Origin: Paraburkholderia elongata
GTDB taxonomy: Bacteria; Pseudomonadota; Gammaproteobacteria; Burkholderiales; Burkholderiaceae
Direction: 5' to 3'
Length of the DNA stretch: 64,000 nucleotides
NCBI RefSeq assembly: GCF_013177735.1
Contig: NZ_WOEZ01000150.1
Span: 1-64,000 of the forward strand
Under the pieces are notes generated by a model, which had not been told where the DNA came from, made no database searches, and was given only the letters and a program-made list of their open reading frames with translations. Each line of letters starts with the position of its first letter. The first letter of the stretch is position 1. Both the position numbers and the translations under genes were made by a program. Shown here piece after piece: positions 27,627 through 37,003 of this stretch.

Positions 27627-28472
27627 ATGAGAGACACCACGCACCTCCCCTCACCCGCTCACGAACCCGCCGACGACACCCGCGTCCTGCGCGCACTTAG
27701 CGTGCTAGAACAACTCGCGTCGGCCGGACAACCGTCGTCACTCTCGCAGTTGTCCTCACGTCTGCAGATTCCGAAGGCGACCCTGGTGCGCCTGATCGAT
27801 TCGCTCGAAGCACGCGGTTACGTCACGCACATGCCGGACTCGCGCGGGGCAGATCGCGCCATTACGCTCGGACCACGCGCCGCGCAGCTCGCCCTGACCA
27901 CGCTCGCGAACAGCACGTTTACGCGTGCGTGCCGCTCGTTGCTGCGCACGCTCGTGGAGTCGCTCGGCGAGACCTGCAATCTCACCGTACTCGACGGCGA
28001 TACCGTGCTGTACGTCGAGCGCGTCGAGACGAGCGAACCCTTGCGTCTGCATCTGCAACCGGGGACGCGCGTCCCGCTGCATTGCACCGCCAGCGGCAAG
28101 CTGTTTCTTTCGCAGATGACGCCAGCCGAGCGCGGGCTCGTCATCCGGCGCTTGCCGCTCAAATCGATGACGTACCGCACCCTGACCGATATCGATCTGC
28201 TCGAAGCGGAGCTCGACCGCCTCGCCATGCGCGGCATCGGGGTCGACAACGAGGAATTCGTGCGCGGCATGGTGGCGGTCGCGGTGCCGGTGCGCAATGT
28301 CGAGGATGGCCGTGTGCTCGCAGCATTGGCCGTTCATGCGCCCACGGCGCGCGCCAGTCTGGAGGATCTGTTGAAAGCAGTTCCGAAGCTCAAGGAAATC
28401 GCCGTGCGCATCGGACCGCTGCTTCAGCCTGCAACGACGGTAGCAGCGGCGGCGGTGGCCGTGTCGAAGTAG
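27627..28472 (+). CDS. iseR: IclR-family regulator, probable regulator of the isethionate genes
   Basis: A 281-aa IclR protein with a winged helix at about residues 22-85 (SSLSQLSSRLQIPKATLVRL) and an effector domain (GETCNLTVLDGDTVLYVERV, HCTASGKLFLSQ). It is divergent from the GMC dehydrogenase and transporter genes, the usual position of a local regulator. It is the third IclR in this island. The N-terminus is about 20 residues longer than in its two paralogues and the C-terminus is alanine/valine-rich. A good gaagga ribosome-binding site precedes the ATG. Confidence 0.72.
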   Translation: MRDTTHLPSPAHEPADDTRVLRALSVLEQLASAGQPSSLSQLSSRLQIPKATLVRLIDSLEARGYVTHMPDSRGADRAITLGPRAAQLALTTLANSTFTRACRSLLRTLVESLGETCNLTVLDGDTVLYVERVETSEPLRLHLQPGTRVPLHCTASGKLFLSQMTPAERGLVIRRLPLKSMTYRTLTDIDLLEAELDRLAMRGIGVDNEEFVRGMVAVAVPVRNVEDGRVLAALAVHAPTARASLEDLLKAVPKLKEIAVRIGPLLQPATTVAAAAVAVSK

Positions 28473-28570
28473 AGAGCGCCCGCCACCAACCTGCCACTAG
28501 CTGGGAGCAGCGGCGATCGCGAACGAACCACCGCTGCGCCTGCAGTCAAACAGCACGCGTTAGACAGGCC

Positions 28571-29998
28571 TCAATGGGTGTGAGGCTGATAGTCCACGAA
28601 TTCCGGTTCCGCTGAAACTGCCCCGCTTTTCCGGGCCCGCCACGCATACGCCACGAGCAGCACGCCGAGACTCACCACCCCGAGCCACAGCGGCGTACGC
28701 TGGTCCGGTATGAACGCCATGGCCACCAGAATGCCGATCATGCCGACGATCGCGAAACAAGTCAGATACGGGTAGCACCACATCCTCACGCGCAGCATCT
28801 CCGGCGCTTCGCGCTCAAGGCGGGCGCGCAGCTTCAGTTGCGACACTGCGATCAGCACGTAGACAAAAATGGCCACCGTGCCGTATGAATTGACAAGGAA
28901 CGCGAACACCGTGTCCGGCGATACGTAAGACATGACGACCGACACATAGCCGAACAACGTGCCGATCAGGATCGCACGAACCGGAACGCCGCGGCGATTG
29001 ACCTTGGCGAGCGCAGCCGGCGCATCGCCGTGACGGGTCAGCGCAAAGATCATCCGCGACGCTGCGTAAAGGCCGGAATTGAGCGCGGACAGCACCGCGG
29101 TCAACACGATTGCGTTCATGACATTCGCCGCGGCCGGGATACCCATTGCACTGAGCGCGCTCACATACGGCGTGGCCATGCGCGGCGAATCCCAAGGCAC
29201 CAGGGCAACCACGAGCAGGATCGAGCCGACATAGAAAATCAGCACGCGGGTGATCACCGAATTGGTGGCTTTGGCGACGGCCTTGACCGGCTCATGCGCT
29301 TCGGCGGCGGCAATGGTGACGATCTCGGCACCGAAGTAAAAACCCGTCGCCGCAACGGCGCCGCTCAGCACTGGCCCGATCCCCTTCGGCATCAGCCCGC
29401 CATGCGAAAGCAGCGTCGGCATCACGGCGGTGGTGTGCATCGACGCGGGCCACAGACCCAGCACATAGAGCGCACCGAGGAACAGAAACAGGATGATCGC
29501 CGCCACCTTGATGGACGCGAACCAGAACTCGAACTCCCCGTAGCTACCGACCGAGATCAGGTTGGTCGCGGTCAACACGACCAGCAACACGAGACTGATC
29601 GCCCACGCCGGCGTATCCGGCAGCCAGAATTGAACCAGTTTCGCGCCGGCCACCGCCTCGACCGCCACCACAATGACCCAGAAATACCAGTACATCCACC
29701 CAGTCAGAAAGCCGGCCAGTTTGCCCGGCCCGCGCTTGCCGGCAAAGGCGAGGCGCGCGTATTCGTAAAACGAGCCCACCGCCGGCATGGCACACGCCAT
29801 TTCTCCGAGCATGCGCATGACTAGCACGATCAGGCCGCCGGTAATCAGAAACGACAGAACCGCCGCCGGGCCGGCCTGCCGGACCACGACGCCGCTGCCG
29901 ACAAAGAGGCCCGCGCCGATCACGCCGCCTAGCGCGATCATGGCCATATGGCGCTCCTTGAGGCCGGTCTTCAGTTCACTTTTATTCGATACCTGCAT
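28571..29998 (-). CDS. Amino acid permease (APC superfamily, GABA permease-like)
   Basis: A 475-aa inner-membrane transporter with about 12 hydrophobic helices. It starts with the family pattern LKERHMAMIALGGVIGAGLFVGSG and has GEMACAMPAVGSFYEYA in helix 3. The subfamily carries GABA, amino acids and similar zwitterions by proton symport. It lies downstream of the taurine dehydrogenase genes on the same strand with a 242-bp gap, so taurine or a structurally similar amine is a reasonable guess, since taurine resembles GABA and beta-alanine. Specificity cannot be read from the sequence. Confidence 0.75.
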   Translation of the reverse strand: MQVSNKSELKTGLKERHMAMIALGGVIGAGLFVGSGVVVRQAGPAAVLSFLITGGLIVLVMRMLGEMACAMPAVGSFYEYARLAFAGKRGPGKLAGFLTGWMYWYFWVIVVAVEAVAGAKLVQFWLPDTPAWAISLVLLVVLTATNLISVGSYGEFEFWFASIKVAAIILFLFLGALYVLGLWPASMHTTAVMPTLLSHGGLMPKGIGPVLSGAVAATGFYFGAEIVTIAAAEAHEPVKAVAKATNSVITRVLIFYVGSILLVVALVPWDSPRMATPYVSALSAMGIPAAANVMNAIVLTAVLSALNSGLYAASRMIFALTRHGDAPAALAKVNRRGVPVRAILIGTLFGYVSVVMSYVSPDTVFAFLVNSYGTVAIFVYVLIAVSQLKLRARLEREAPEMLRVRMWCYPYLTCFAIVGMIGILVAMAFIPDQRTPLWLGVVSLGVLLVAYAWRARKSGAVSAEPEFVDYQPHTH

Positions 29999-30240
29999 GT
30001 CACCTCCACATCCTGTTGGTGCCGGCGCTGGTCGTGCGGGAGCTGCGTGCGCGGTTGCGTGCAGTCCCGGAACCTGAGCGCCGTCAATTCGGATCGAGCG
30101 AGGACGCTTGCGCGCCTCGCTGCATCGAGTTTTTTCTCATGACTTAACGCGCAGACCTGTGTGGCTGCGCAGCGCCGTGCGCGTGAGGCACGACGACTGG
30201 CGAATGACGTGCCGCGGGTTGCGCCGCACGCAGAGCGCGT

Positions 30241-31656
30241 TTAGGGTTTCTCGTCGCGCCGGAAATACAACTGGTAGAGCATCCGTTGCCCGATGCGGCG
30301 GAACGGTGCGAACGGATGGCCGGGCAACGGGGACGTGAAGATCGGCAGCGTCTGCTTCGACCCTTTACCCGCTATCCGTTCGGCGAGGCGGCGCCCCGCC
30401 TGCTGGGAATACGACACGCCGTTGCCGCCGTAGCCCAGTGCGTAAAACACCGACTGCTTCGGATCCGGCTGACACACACGCGGCATCATGTCGTGGCTGA
30501 CATCCACCCAGCCCCACCACGAATAGTCGATCTGGACACCGCGCAACGCCGGGAACTTGCGGCCCATTCCTTCGACGAGCAACTCGTAATGGCGCGGATT
30601 CGGTGCATCCGCACCGGTGATCGCGCTACGGCTGCCGATCTGCAGCCGGTTGTCCGGCAGGAAGCGATAGTAGAAACGCAAGGTGCGCGTATCGGTGAGC
30701 ACCTGCGTCGTTCGAAAATTGCAGGCGTCGATTTCCTGCTGCGTGAGCGGCCGCGTCACCATCGAATTCGACAGGATCGGCATCACCCGGCTCGTCAGCG
30801 AGGGATGGAGGGTCGGCGCCGTATACGCGCCGGTCGCGATACCTACAGACCGGGCCCGTACGATGCCGCCGGGCGTGCGCAGATGATGAATGCCGTTGAT
30901 GGTTTCCCAGCCGATCACCGGGCTCGCCGGATGAACCCGCGCGCCCGCTTCGCGCGCCAGCCGCAGATAGCCGTACGCGAGTTTCAACGCGTGGATGCCG
31001 ATGCCTTCGGGTTCGTGGAGCGCGCCTGCCGCCTCGCAATCGTTGACGTACTCGCGACGGAACGTGGCCTGGTCGATGAGTTCGGACGGGTAGCCGAAAA
31101 CGTCTTTCCAGACTTTGGCTTCGGCGGCAAGTTTGGCCATCATGCGTGGCCGGTGCGCAATCAGAAAGTGGCCGCCTGGTTGCGGATCGCAATCGATTTG
31201 GGCCACCAGCGACTTGAAGTTGTCGAAGCCTTCCTGGATCTCGTCGTGCATTTTCAACGCGACGTCTTTGCCCCAACGCTCGATCCATTGGGAACGCGAC
31301 AGACGTCCCGACGCATTCTGCCCTTGCCCGCCGTTGCGGCTGCTGCAACCCCAACTGGTTTTGTTGGCCTCGAGCACAACCGCCTTGATGCCATGCTCGC
31401 GCGCGAGACAGAGCGCCGTCGCGAGTCCCGTATACCCTGCGCCGATGATCGCCACGTCCACGTCGATATCTTTCGTGATCGGGCCATCGTCGGGCGGCGG
31501 CGGGCCGGCGGTCGCGGCCCAGTAGGTGGGTGCGTATTGCTTGCCGTGCCCCGGTCCGGGCGAGACCAGCGGGTCGTATCTCGGGTCATACTGTGTCGCG
31601 CTGTCCCGCTCTGCGGACAGACCTTCACCGACCCGTGTAATGACACTGTGCGCCAT
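30241..31656 (-). CDS. tauY: FAD-dependent oxidoreductase, probable taurine dehydrogenase large subunit
   Basis: A 471-aa flavoprotein of the DAO family. After about 50 residues comes the FAD site DVDVAIIGAGYTGLATALCL, followed by SSRNGGQGQNASGRLS and, near the end, ALGYGGNGVSYSQQAGRRLA. TauXY oxidatively deaminates taurine to sulfoacetaldehyde and ammonium, passing electrons to cytochrome c. Start 31656 is preceded by gaggag. The small NTF2-like gene lies 19 bp upstream, matching the two-subunit arrangement. Relatives such as gamma-glutamylputrescine oxidoreductase share the fold; the taurine role rests on the partner gene and the sulfonate island. Confidence 0.72.
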   Translation of the reverse strand: MAHSVITRVGEGLSAERDSATQYDPRYDPLVSPGPGHGKQYAPTYWAATAGPPPPDDGPITKDIDVDVAIIGAGYTGLATALCLAREHGIKAVVLEANKTSWGCSSRNGGQGQNASGRLSRSQWIERWGKDVALKMHDEIQEGFDNFKSLVAQIDCDPQPGGHFLIAHRPRMMAKLAAEAKVWKDVFGYPSELIDQATFRREYVNDCEAAGALHEPEGIGIHALKLAYGYLRLAREAGARVHPASPVIGWETINGIHHLRTPGGIVRARSVGIATGAYTAPTLHPSLTSRVMPILSNSMVTRPLTQQEIDACNFRTTQVLTDTRTLRFYYRFLPDNRLQIGSRSAITGADAPNPRHYELLVEGMGRKFPALRGVQIDYSWWGWVDVSHDMMPRVCQPDPKQSVFYALGYGGNGVSYSQQAGRRLAERIAGKGSKQTLPIFTSPLPGHPFAPFRRIGQRMLYQLYFRRDEKP

Positions 31657-31675
31657 GTGAAGCTCCTCGTCGGCG

Positions 31676-32080
31676 TCAAACGTTCTGCTTCGGACGTTCC
31701 TTGCGGAACGCGCGCTTGACTGCAATCAGACCATCGCGGAACTCGAAGAGATCGCAGCCTTCTGCTTCGATGCGCCAGCCTTCCGCATGCGTCCCCGTGA
31801 ACACCCACTCGGACACGCCACGCTCTCCGAGAACGTAGTGACGGCCGTCTCCCCAATGCGCATCCGGGAAGGTCTTGAAGACCGCTTCGAACGCTGCACG
31901 CACCGCGTCGCGGCCGACGAAACGCGTGCCATACACTTCGCTTCCGCCGGCGCCGTCGAACACACAGTCTTCGGTCATGAAGTCCATCAGCGCGTTCGCA
32001 TCGTGACGATTAAACGCGTCGGAAAATGCGGCGAGTGTGTCCGCTGTGACCTTCGGTGCGGACGTTTCTGTTGTGGCCAT
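31676..32080 (-). CDS. tauX: NTF2-like protein, probable taurine dehydrogenase small subunit
   Basis: A 134-aa protein with the cone-shaped NTF2/SnoaL-like fold: AFSDAFNRHDANALMDFMTE at the start, FVGRDAVRAAFEAVFKTFPD in the middle, and DLFEFRDGLIAVKRAFRKER at the end. The taurine dehydrogenase small subunit TauX is, as I recall it, a protein of this kind and size. It is followed 19 bp later by the FAD subunit gene. On its own an NTF2 fold could be many things, so the assignment depends on the pair. The ATG is preceded by aggaga. Confidence 0.68.
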   Translation of the reverse strand: MATTETSAPKVTADTLAAFSDAFNRHDANALMDFMTEDCVFDGAGGSEVYGTRFVGRDAVRAAFEAVFKTFPDAHWGDGRHYVLGERGVSEWVFTGTHAEGWRIEAEGCDLFEFRDGLIAVKRAFRKERPKQNV

Positions 32081-32235
32081 GCATGTCTCCTGCTTGGTGA
32101 ATTGGGTGCGACTCGTGAGCTTGCCTAAGCGGCGATCTCTTAGGGAAAAGTGTAAGTTTGGTGTCCACCCGACGGTAGGGCCAGTGCGCTGGTTTCGCCT
32201 GGTGCAGCGCGTGTCGAGAACACGCGAGGTGGGTG

Positions 32236-33201
32236 CTAGTTCAGCACTTGCGTGCTTTCGAGGCAGCGCTTCACGGTGCGCTCATCTTCGTCGCTGAAAC
32301 GGCCGATCAGGACGATCGTCGATTCAGCCGCTGGGTGACCGGCGAATGGCGTGATGAGAATGCGGCCGCCCACCACATGGAGTTCCTGCGGAGAAGCATC
32401 CTGGTCGAGCCAGACGATCCCCTTCGCTCTCAATAGCGGAACAGACAGGCTGCGAAACACCTCCCTGAGTTTCTTCCTGTCGAGCCGGAAGTCCGATCGA
32501 AAGGAAAAGCTGCAGATGCCCTGATGGCTATTGAGGCGCTCGCCCGCCGCGAGAGCCAGTCCGCCGGTGCGATGGCGGGGCGCGACACTCGCGTCGAAGA
32601 TCAACTCCAGCGGGATGGATCCGTTTGCCGATTCGAGCAGGATGGACGTGGTTGCCAGCAACGACACTGCATCTGCCGCCGCCTCTTTGTCCCGTTCTGT
32701 GACGAGGTCGGTCTTGGTGAGCACGAGCGCCGTCGCACCCGCGATCTGCCGGCGCACAATATCGCCGACATATGGGTCGAGCAAGGTCGCGCCGATTTGC
32801 TCCGCATCGACTGCCACGATGATCCCGTATAGCCTGAATGCCCGATCGAGCAAGCCGATCTGCGCGATCTTCACGGGATCGGAAACACCGCTGGCTTCGA
32901 TGATCAACAGTTCGGGACGCTCGGGCCGCGCGCCGATTTTCACGAGCGCGTCGACGAGCCGGCCGCCGATGGAGCAGCAGATGCAGCCGTTCTCCAGATT
33001 GATGACGTCGTCCGTGCGTTCGCGGATCAGTGCGGCGTCGATATTGATATCGCCGAAATCATTGACCAGCACGGCCACTCGGCGCTGTCCCGCATTCGAA
33101 AGCACATGGTTGAGCAAGGTCGTCTTGCCGGCACCCAGATAGCCGCCGAGCACAACCAGTGGAATGGGTGGCCGCACGCTCGCGGCCGCAGCGTCATTCA
33201 T
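32236..33201 (-). CDS. COG0523/CobW-family GTPase, putative metal chaperone
   Basis: A 321-aa G3E GTPase. The P-loop is GYLGAGKTT (residues 20-28), the metal-binding motif is GCICCSIG, Walker B is ELLIIEASGVSDPV, and the base-recognition motif is TKTD. A CobW C-terminal domain ends the protein. Such proteins deliver zinc or other metals to client enzymes. The ATG overlaps the end of the amidohydrolase gene by 8 bp, so the metal-dependent amidohydrolase is the likely client. A few in-frame codons upstream (start 33225) are possible but would increase the overlap. Confidence 0.82.
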   Translation of the reverse strand: MNDAAAASVRPPIPLVVLGGYLGAGKTTLLNHVLSNAGQRRVAVLVNDFGDINIDAALIRERTDDVINLENGCICCSIGGRLVDALVKIGARPERPELLIIEASGVSDPVKIAQIGLLDRAFRLYGIIVAVDAEQIGATLLDPYVGDIVRRQIAGATALVLTKTDLVTERDKEAAADAVSLLATTSILLESANGSIPLELIFDASVAPRHRTGGLALAAGERLNSHQGICSFSFRSDFRLDRKKLREVFRSLSVPLLRAKGIVWLDQDASPQELHVVGGRILITPFAGHPAAESTIVLIGRFSDEDERTVKRCLESTQVLN

Positions 33202-34855
33202 TTTTTTCCGGCGACTGAAACACACGGCCGCCCAGCACCGTGCCCCACACTTCGACGTCTTTCAACTGCTCGGCCGCGACCTCGGTCGGATCGTCGGCCA
33301 GCACGGCGAAGTCCGCGAATTTGCCCACCTCGATACTGCCGATCAGATGATCCATCTTGAGCGTATAGGCCGCGCCCAGTGTGATCGCGCGCAATGCGTC
33401 CGCCACGGGGATGCACTCGCTCGCGCCCAGCACACGACCGCTGGCGGTCTTGCGCTGTACCGCACACCACGCGGTGAACAGCGGGCTCAACTGCGTGATC
33501 GGCGCATCCGAATGAAAAGCAAAGGGAATGCCGAGACGTCGCGCCGATCCCGCCGGGTTCATCCGGTTCGCCCGGTCGGGGCCCATGGTCTGCGCGTAAT
33601 GGGCGTCGCCCCAGTAGTAGATATGGTTGGAGAAAAAGTTGATGCACATGCCGAGTTTCGCCGCGCGGGCCAACTGGCTCGCGTCGGCCATCTGACAGTG
33701 CTGCAGCGTGTGGCGATGATCGCTGCGCGGACAGGCGTCGAGCATTTTCTCGAGGGCGTTCAATACCACCTCGGTAGCCTCATCGCCGTTGGTATGGATA
33801 TGGAGCTGCAGCCCGGCGCGGTGAAACGGCGTGAACACCTCCTCCAACTGGCTGGGCGGAATCAGCCACAATCCGTTCGGCTGCCCGCCGACATAACCCG
33901 GCCACTTCAGCCGCGCCGTGAAGCCCTGAATCGACCCATCGACGATGAATTTGACCGGACCGAACCTCAACTTTTCGGTGCTGTCGCCGATGGCCGACAG
34001 CACTTTTTCGACGCCGTTGTCGGGGCTTCGCTGCGGCGCAAACGCGGGCACGATCCTGACCGGATACTGCGGATCGGCCGTGACTTCGCGCAGGTTGCGA
34101 TTTCCCAGCGCCGACAAATCGTTGACCAGGTCGGTCGCGGTGGTCACGCCGGCGAGTTGCGCGACCTTGCCGAAATTCCAGATGGCCTCGGTCTTTTCAC
34201 TCGCCGCAATGGAAAGCTGGCTGCCGATCACCTGGTACACGGGGAACATGGCGGCGAATTCCTGCAGCTCGCCGGTCGGCTGGCCATCTTTGTCTTTATC
34301 GATCCCGTCGACGTCGGTGTTCTCGTCGATACCGGCGAGCGCCAGCATGGCGGTGTTGACGTTCATCAGGTGCACACTCGCGTGCAGCACGACAATGGGC
34401 CGCTGAGTCGAAACGGTATCGAGTTCCTTGACCGACAAGCGGCTCGCGCCGAAGAAAATCGGATCGAAGCCCCACGCGAGCAACGGCGCCTCCGCGTCCG
34501 TCATGGCGCGTTGCGCTTCGGTGAGCCGCCCGATCACCTCGTCCAGCGTTCTCAGACCGCGCCACAACGTGCCGTCGGGACCGCGCCGGTCGTAGTAGCC
34601 GAGATAGACGGCGTCCCACATCGCGCCTTCCATCAGATGGCAATGCCCTTCGACGAGACCCGGCATCAACACCTTGTCCTGGAACGTGTCGACGATCTCA
34701 GCCTCGCCCCACCGGCTGACGTCCTCCAGATTGCCGACCGAGAGAATTTTGCCGTCTCGCACCGCAACATGCGTAGCGTGCGGTTGGGCCGGATTCATCG
34801 TCAGAATCTTTCTGGCGACGAAAACGGTGATGGGACCTCGTTCAATCGGATTCAT
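33194..34855 (-). CDS. Metal-dependent amidohydrolase (YtcJ-like)
   Basis: A 553-aa TIM-barrel amidohydrolase. Metal ligands are seen in GLVEGHCHLMEG (HxH), in LQLHIHTNGDEA and HTLQHCQMAD, and in the terminal Asp of PFAFHSDAPI. The N-terminal (ARKILTMNPAQP) and C-terminal (IEVGKFADFAVLADDP) halves of the small beta-sandwich flank the barrel. It belongs to a run DUF3311, sodium symporter, this gene, COG0523 GTPase. N-acetyltaurine degradation in Delftia uses an amidohydrolase plus a sodium/solute symporter, and taurine genes lie directly downstream, so hydrolysis of an N-acyl taurine is a good hypothesis but unproven. Confidence 0.78.
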   Translation of the reverse strand: MNPIERGPITVFVARKILTMNPAQPHATHVAVRDGKILSVGNLEDVSRWGEAEIVDTFQDKVLMPGLVEGHCHLMEGAMWDAVYLGYYDRRGPDGTLWRGLRTLDEVIGRLTEAQRAMTDAEAPLLAWGFDPIFFGASRLSVKELDTVSTQRPIVVLHASVHLMNVNTAMLALAGIDENTDVDGIDKDKDGQPTGELQEFAAMFPVYQVIGSQLSIAASEKTEAIWNFGKVAQLAGVTTATDLVNDLSALGNRNLREVTADPQYPVRIVPAFAPQRSPDNGVEKVLSAIGDSTEKLRFGPVKFIVDGSIQGFTARLKWPGYVGGQPNGLWLIPPSQLEEVFTPFHRAGLQLHIHTNGDEATEVVLNALEKMLDACPRSDHRHTLQHCQMADASQLARAAKLGMCINFFSNHIYYWGDAHYAQTMGPDRANRMNPAGSARRLGIPFAFHSDAPITQLSPLFTAWCAVQRKTASGRVLGASECIPVADALRAITLGAAYTLKMDHLIGSIEVGKFADFAVLADDPTEVAAEQLKDVEVWGTVLGGRVFQSPEKNE

Positions 34856-34899
34856 AGATAGGTATAGGTGTTCTCTGATTCAGGAGGCAGGCCGAACGG

Positions 34900-36285
34900 T
34901 CAGGACAGAGCATGCACCGGTTTACGCTTCCAACTATGGTTCAGCAAGGCAGTCACGGCGATATTGATCACGAGACACAGCAAGCCCAGGTTGAATCCAC
35001 CGAGCTCGGCATGAAGGAGGTACAGGATGATCGCGAGTATCTGCCCGGTCAGAATACCCGTTGCAACGGCGGCCGGTTTGACGCGAAGCGAAAACAGAAT
35101 GACCATCACGCCCGGGAAAAACTGCGTCACGCCGTAGTACGCAGTATTGATCAGCGTGAGCATCAGATTTGGCGTCAACAAGGTCATTACGATCGAGACC
35201 AGCAGGTAGGCGACGATCACCGTTTTCGCAGTGGCTTTCTGCTTGCTCTCGGGCATCTTCGGCAACAGATTGCGTGTCACGAGCGGGCCGATGGCGAGGC
35301 AGATGCCCGTCAGCACCAACAGACCGGACAGCGCGGCGCCGGCCGCGACCAGACCCAGCAGCCAGCCCGGCAGCAGCCGGATCGCCGCTGCAAAGAACGC
35401 TTCATTCGGCGACGCGAGGTGCAGGTTCTGACTGATCGCGTAGTACGAAGCAATCACCAGAAACGGATACATCAACATGTACAGCGGCATGGCAACCTGG
35501 GTACGCCGGATCGTATTCGGACTGGTGGCCGTGAAGAAAACCTGCACGGCGAACGGCATCACGTAGAACCCTAACGACTGGAACAGCATGGTGCTCATCG
35601 AAAACGTCAGTTGACTGGCGTTCATACTGTTGCTGACGTGCAGGCTCGCGGCGTGAAAAACTTCCGTGACGCCGGATTCCCACGAGACCGCGAGCCCGGT
35701 GATCACAATCGCCACGACCGTCAGCACGTCCTTCAGGATCGCAATGTACGCCGACGCCCGCACCCCCGAAATCGCGATGTAGGTGAAGGCCAGCATCGCT
35801 GAGATCAGGATCAGATAGAGCGGCTGGAAATTCCAGCCGAGGCCCTTGAAAGCGGCAACGAGCCCCGTGAATTGCAGCTCGCCCCAGGGCAGCAAAAACA
35901 GGATCGCAGATCCGGCGACGATCACCTCCAACGCACGGCTGCCGAAATGGCCTTTGAACAGGTCGGGCAGTGTAATGGCGTTATAGCGTTTGCCGGCCTC
36001 CCAGATTTTCGGTCCGATGAAATAGCCGACGGGATACGCCAGCAGGATATATCCCAGGAACCAGACCCCATAAGTGGGCCCCTTGGCATAGATGCCGCCT
36101 GGAAAGCCGACCATCGTGCCAATACTGTAGATTTCGCCCGCAGCAAGGAAAAAAACCAGATACGCGCCAAACTGACGGGACGCGACAAAGAAGTCATGAA
36201 CGCTTTGTGCGCTATGCCCTTTTTTGGACCGTATCGCCAGATACAGCGAGAAGAGAATCAAACCGAGAAAGACAACGGTGGACAT
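34900..36285 (-). CDS. Sodium:solute symporter
   Basis: A 461-aa inner-membrane protein of the SSS family with about 13 helices. Motifs include FFVASRQFGAYLVFFLAAGEIYS-like first-repeat sequence, GFPGGIYAKGPTYGVWFLGY and ISGVRASAYIAILKD. It imports an organic solute with sodium. It lies 44 bp upstream of the amidohydrolase and 18 bp downstream of the DUF3311 gene, so it most likely brings in the amidohydrolase substrate. Confidence 0.82.
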   Translation of the reverse strand: MSTVVFLGLILFSLYLAIRSKKGHSAQSVHDFFVASRQFGAYLVFFLAAGEIYSIGTMVGFPGGIYAKGPTYGVWFLGYILLAYPVGYFIGPKIWEAGKRYNAITLPDLFKGHFGSRALEVIVAGSAILFLLPWGELQFTGLVAAFKGLGWNFQPLYLILISAMLAFTYIAISGVRASAYIAILKDVLTVVAIVITGLAVSWESGVTEVFHAASLHVSNSMNASQLTFSMSTMLFQSLGFYVMPFAVQVFFTATSPNTIRRTQVAMPLYMLMYPFLVIASYYAISQNLHLASPNEAFFAAAIRLLPGWLLGLVAAGAALSGLLVLTGICLAIGPLVTRNLLPKMPESKQKATAKTVIVAYLLVSIVMTLLTPNLMLTLINTAYYGVTQFFPGVMVILFSLRVKPAAVATGILTGQILAIILYLLHAELGGFNLGLLCLVINIAVTALLNHSWKRKPVHALS

Positions 36286-36303
36286 CCGGGCTCTCCTGCT
36301 GCT

Positions 36304-36513
36304 TCAGTGGGTTTGCGGATCTGCATCGTCCGCGCGACGATCGAACAGACGCCAGCACACCTGCAGGCAGAGCGACGTCAGGACGAACCACGCGAAGATC
36401 CACGCATAGATGAACGGCACGCCCAGGACGAATCGATCGACTGAAGCGACCCAGGGCAGCAGGCCTATCACGCCGATATAGGGGATGCCGATCCCAATCA
36501 GGAACTTGAGCAT
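36304..36513 (-). CDS. DUF3311 small membrane protein
   Basis: A 69-aa protein with two membrane helices (about residues 3-22 and 34-58) and a polar C-terminal tail. Small DUF3311 proteins are commonly encoded directly before SSS symporters and probably act as a second subunit or stabiliser. It is first in the operon with the symporter, 18 bp upstream. Confidence 0.75.
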   Translation of the reverse strand: MLKFLIGIGIPYIGVIGLLPWVASVDRFVLGVPFIYAWIFAWFVLTSLCLQVCWRLFDRRADDADPQTH

Positions 36514-37003
36514 GAAGTCTCCGTCTGCTGTACGTGAGATTCGTGAGCGATGAAATCATCTCTGCTGCATCTGCCTGCCATTGAGGGACCGGACCGGGTG
36601 GTGGCGGTCCGCGGCGAGCGGATGTGGCACGATGGCCATATCAGACGAATTCAGTATCGGTGGCCGAAAATGCACCTGACTAGTACCAGCGACAATAAAT
36701 CGCCTGGTCCACATGCGGGACCCTGAGCGGGCATTGCACCCGCTCGTCCGGAGGTGGCAAGGTCGTTCTTACTGTCGGTCGCCACAGGTCCTGAAAAGGT
36801 GGCGTTTGAACGTCGGCATCGCCCAGACAACGGACCTTCGTGTTCGGACGACGCCCGCTGCGTCGTCGGCCCAAGTGAACGGTCGCTTTTTGTACTGAGC
36901 ATCGCAATCTGTACATGTTCGCCAGCTTAGCGGGCTGATATCGTTGTCTACGAATAACACCGCAAATCGCTGACTAACTTCCCGCTGTGAACAGCCACAT
37001 CTC
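36514..37003. other. Intergenic stretch without a recognised gene
   Basis: About 490 bp between divergent genes. Several short open frames exist on both strands (60-83 codons), but none has a convincing ribosome-binding site, family motif or consistent codon bias. I see only promoter space for the two flanking genes. Confidence 0.5.

Noticed and set aside
30286..31719. 477-codon plus-strand open frame over the taurine dehydrogenase gene
   Set aside because: Shadow frame rich in Arg and Asp with no motif; the minus strand encodes a clear FAD protein.
33164..34861. 565-codon plus-strand open frame over the amidohydrolase gene
   Set aside because: Shadow frame; the opposite strand has all amidohydrolase metal motifs and a sensible operon position.
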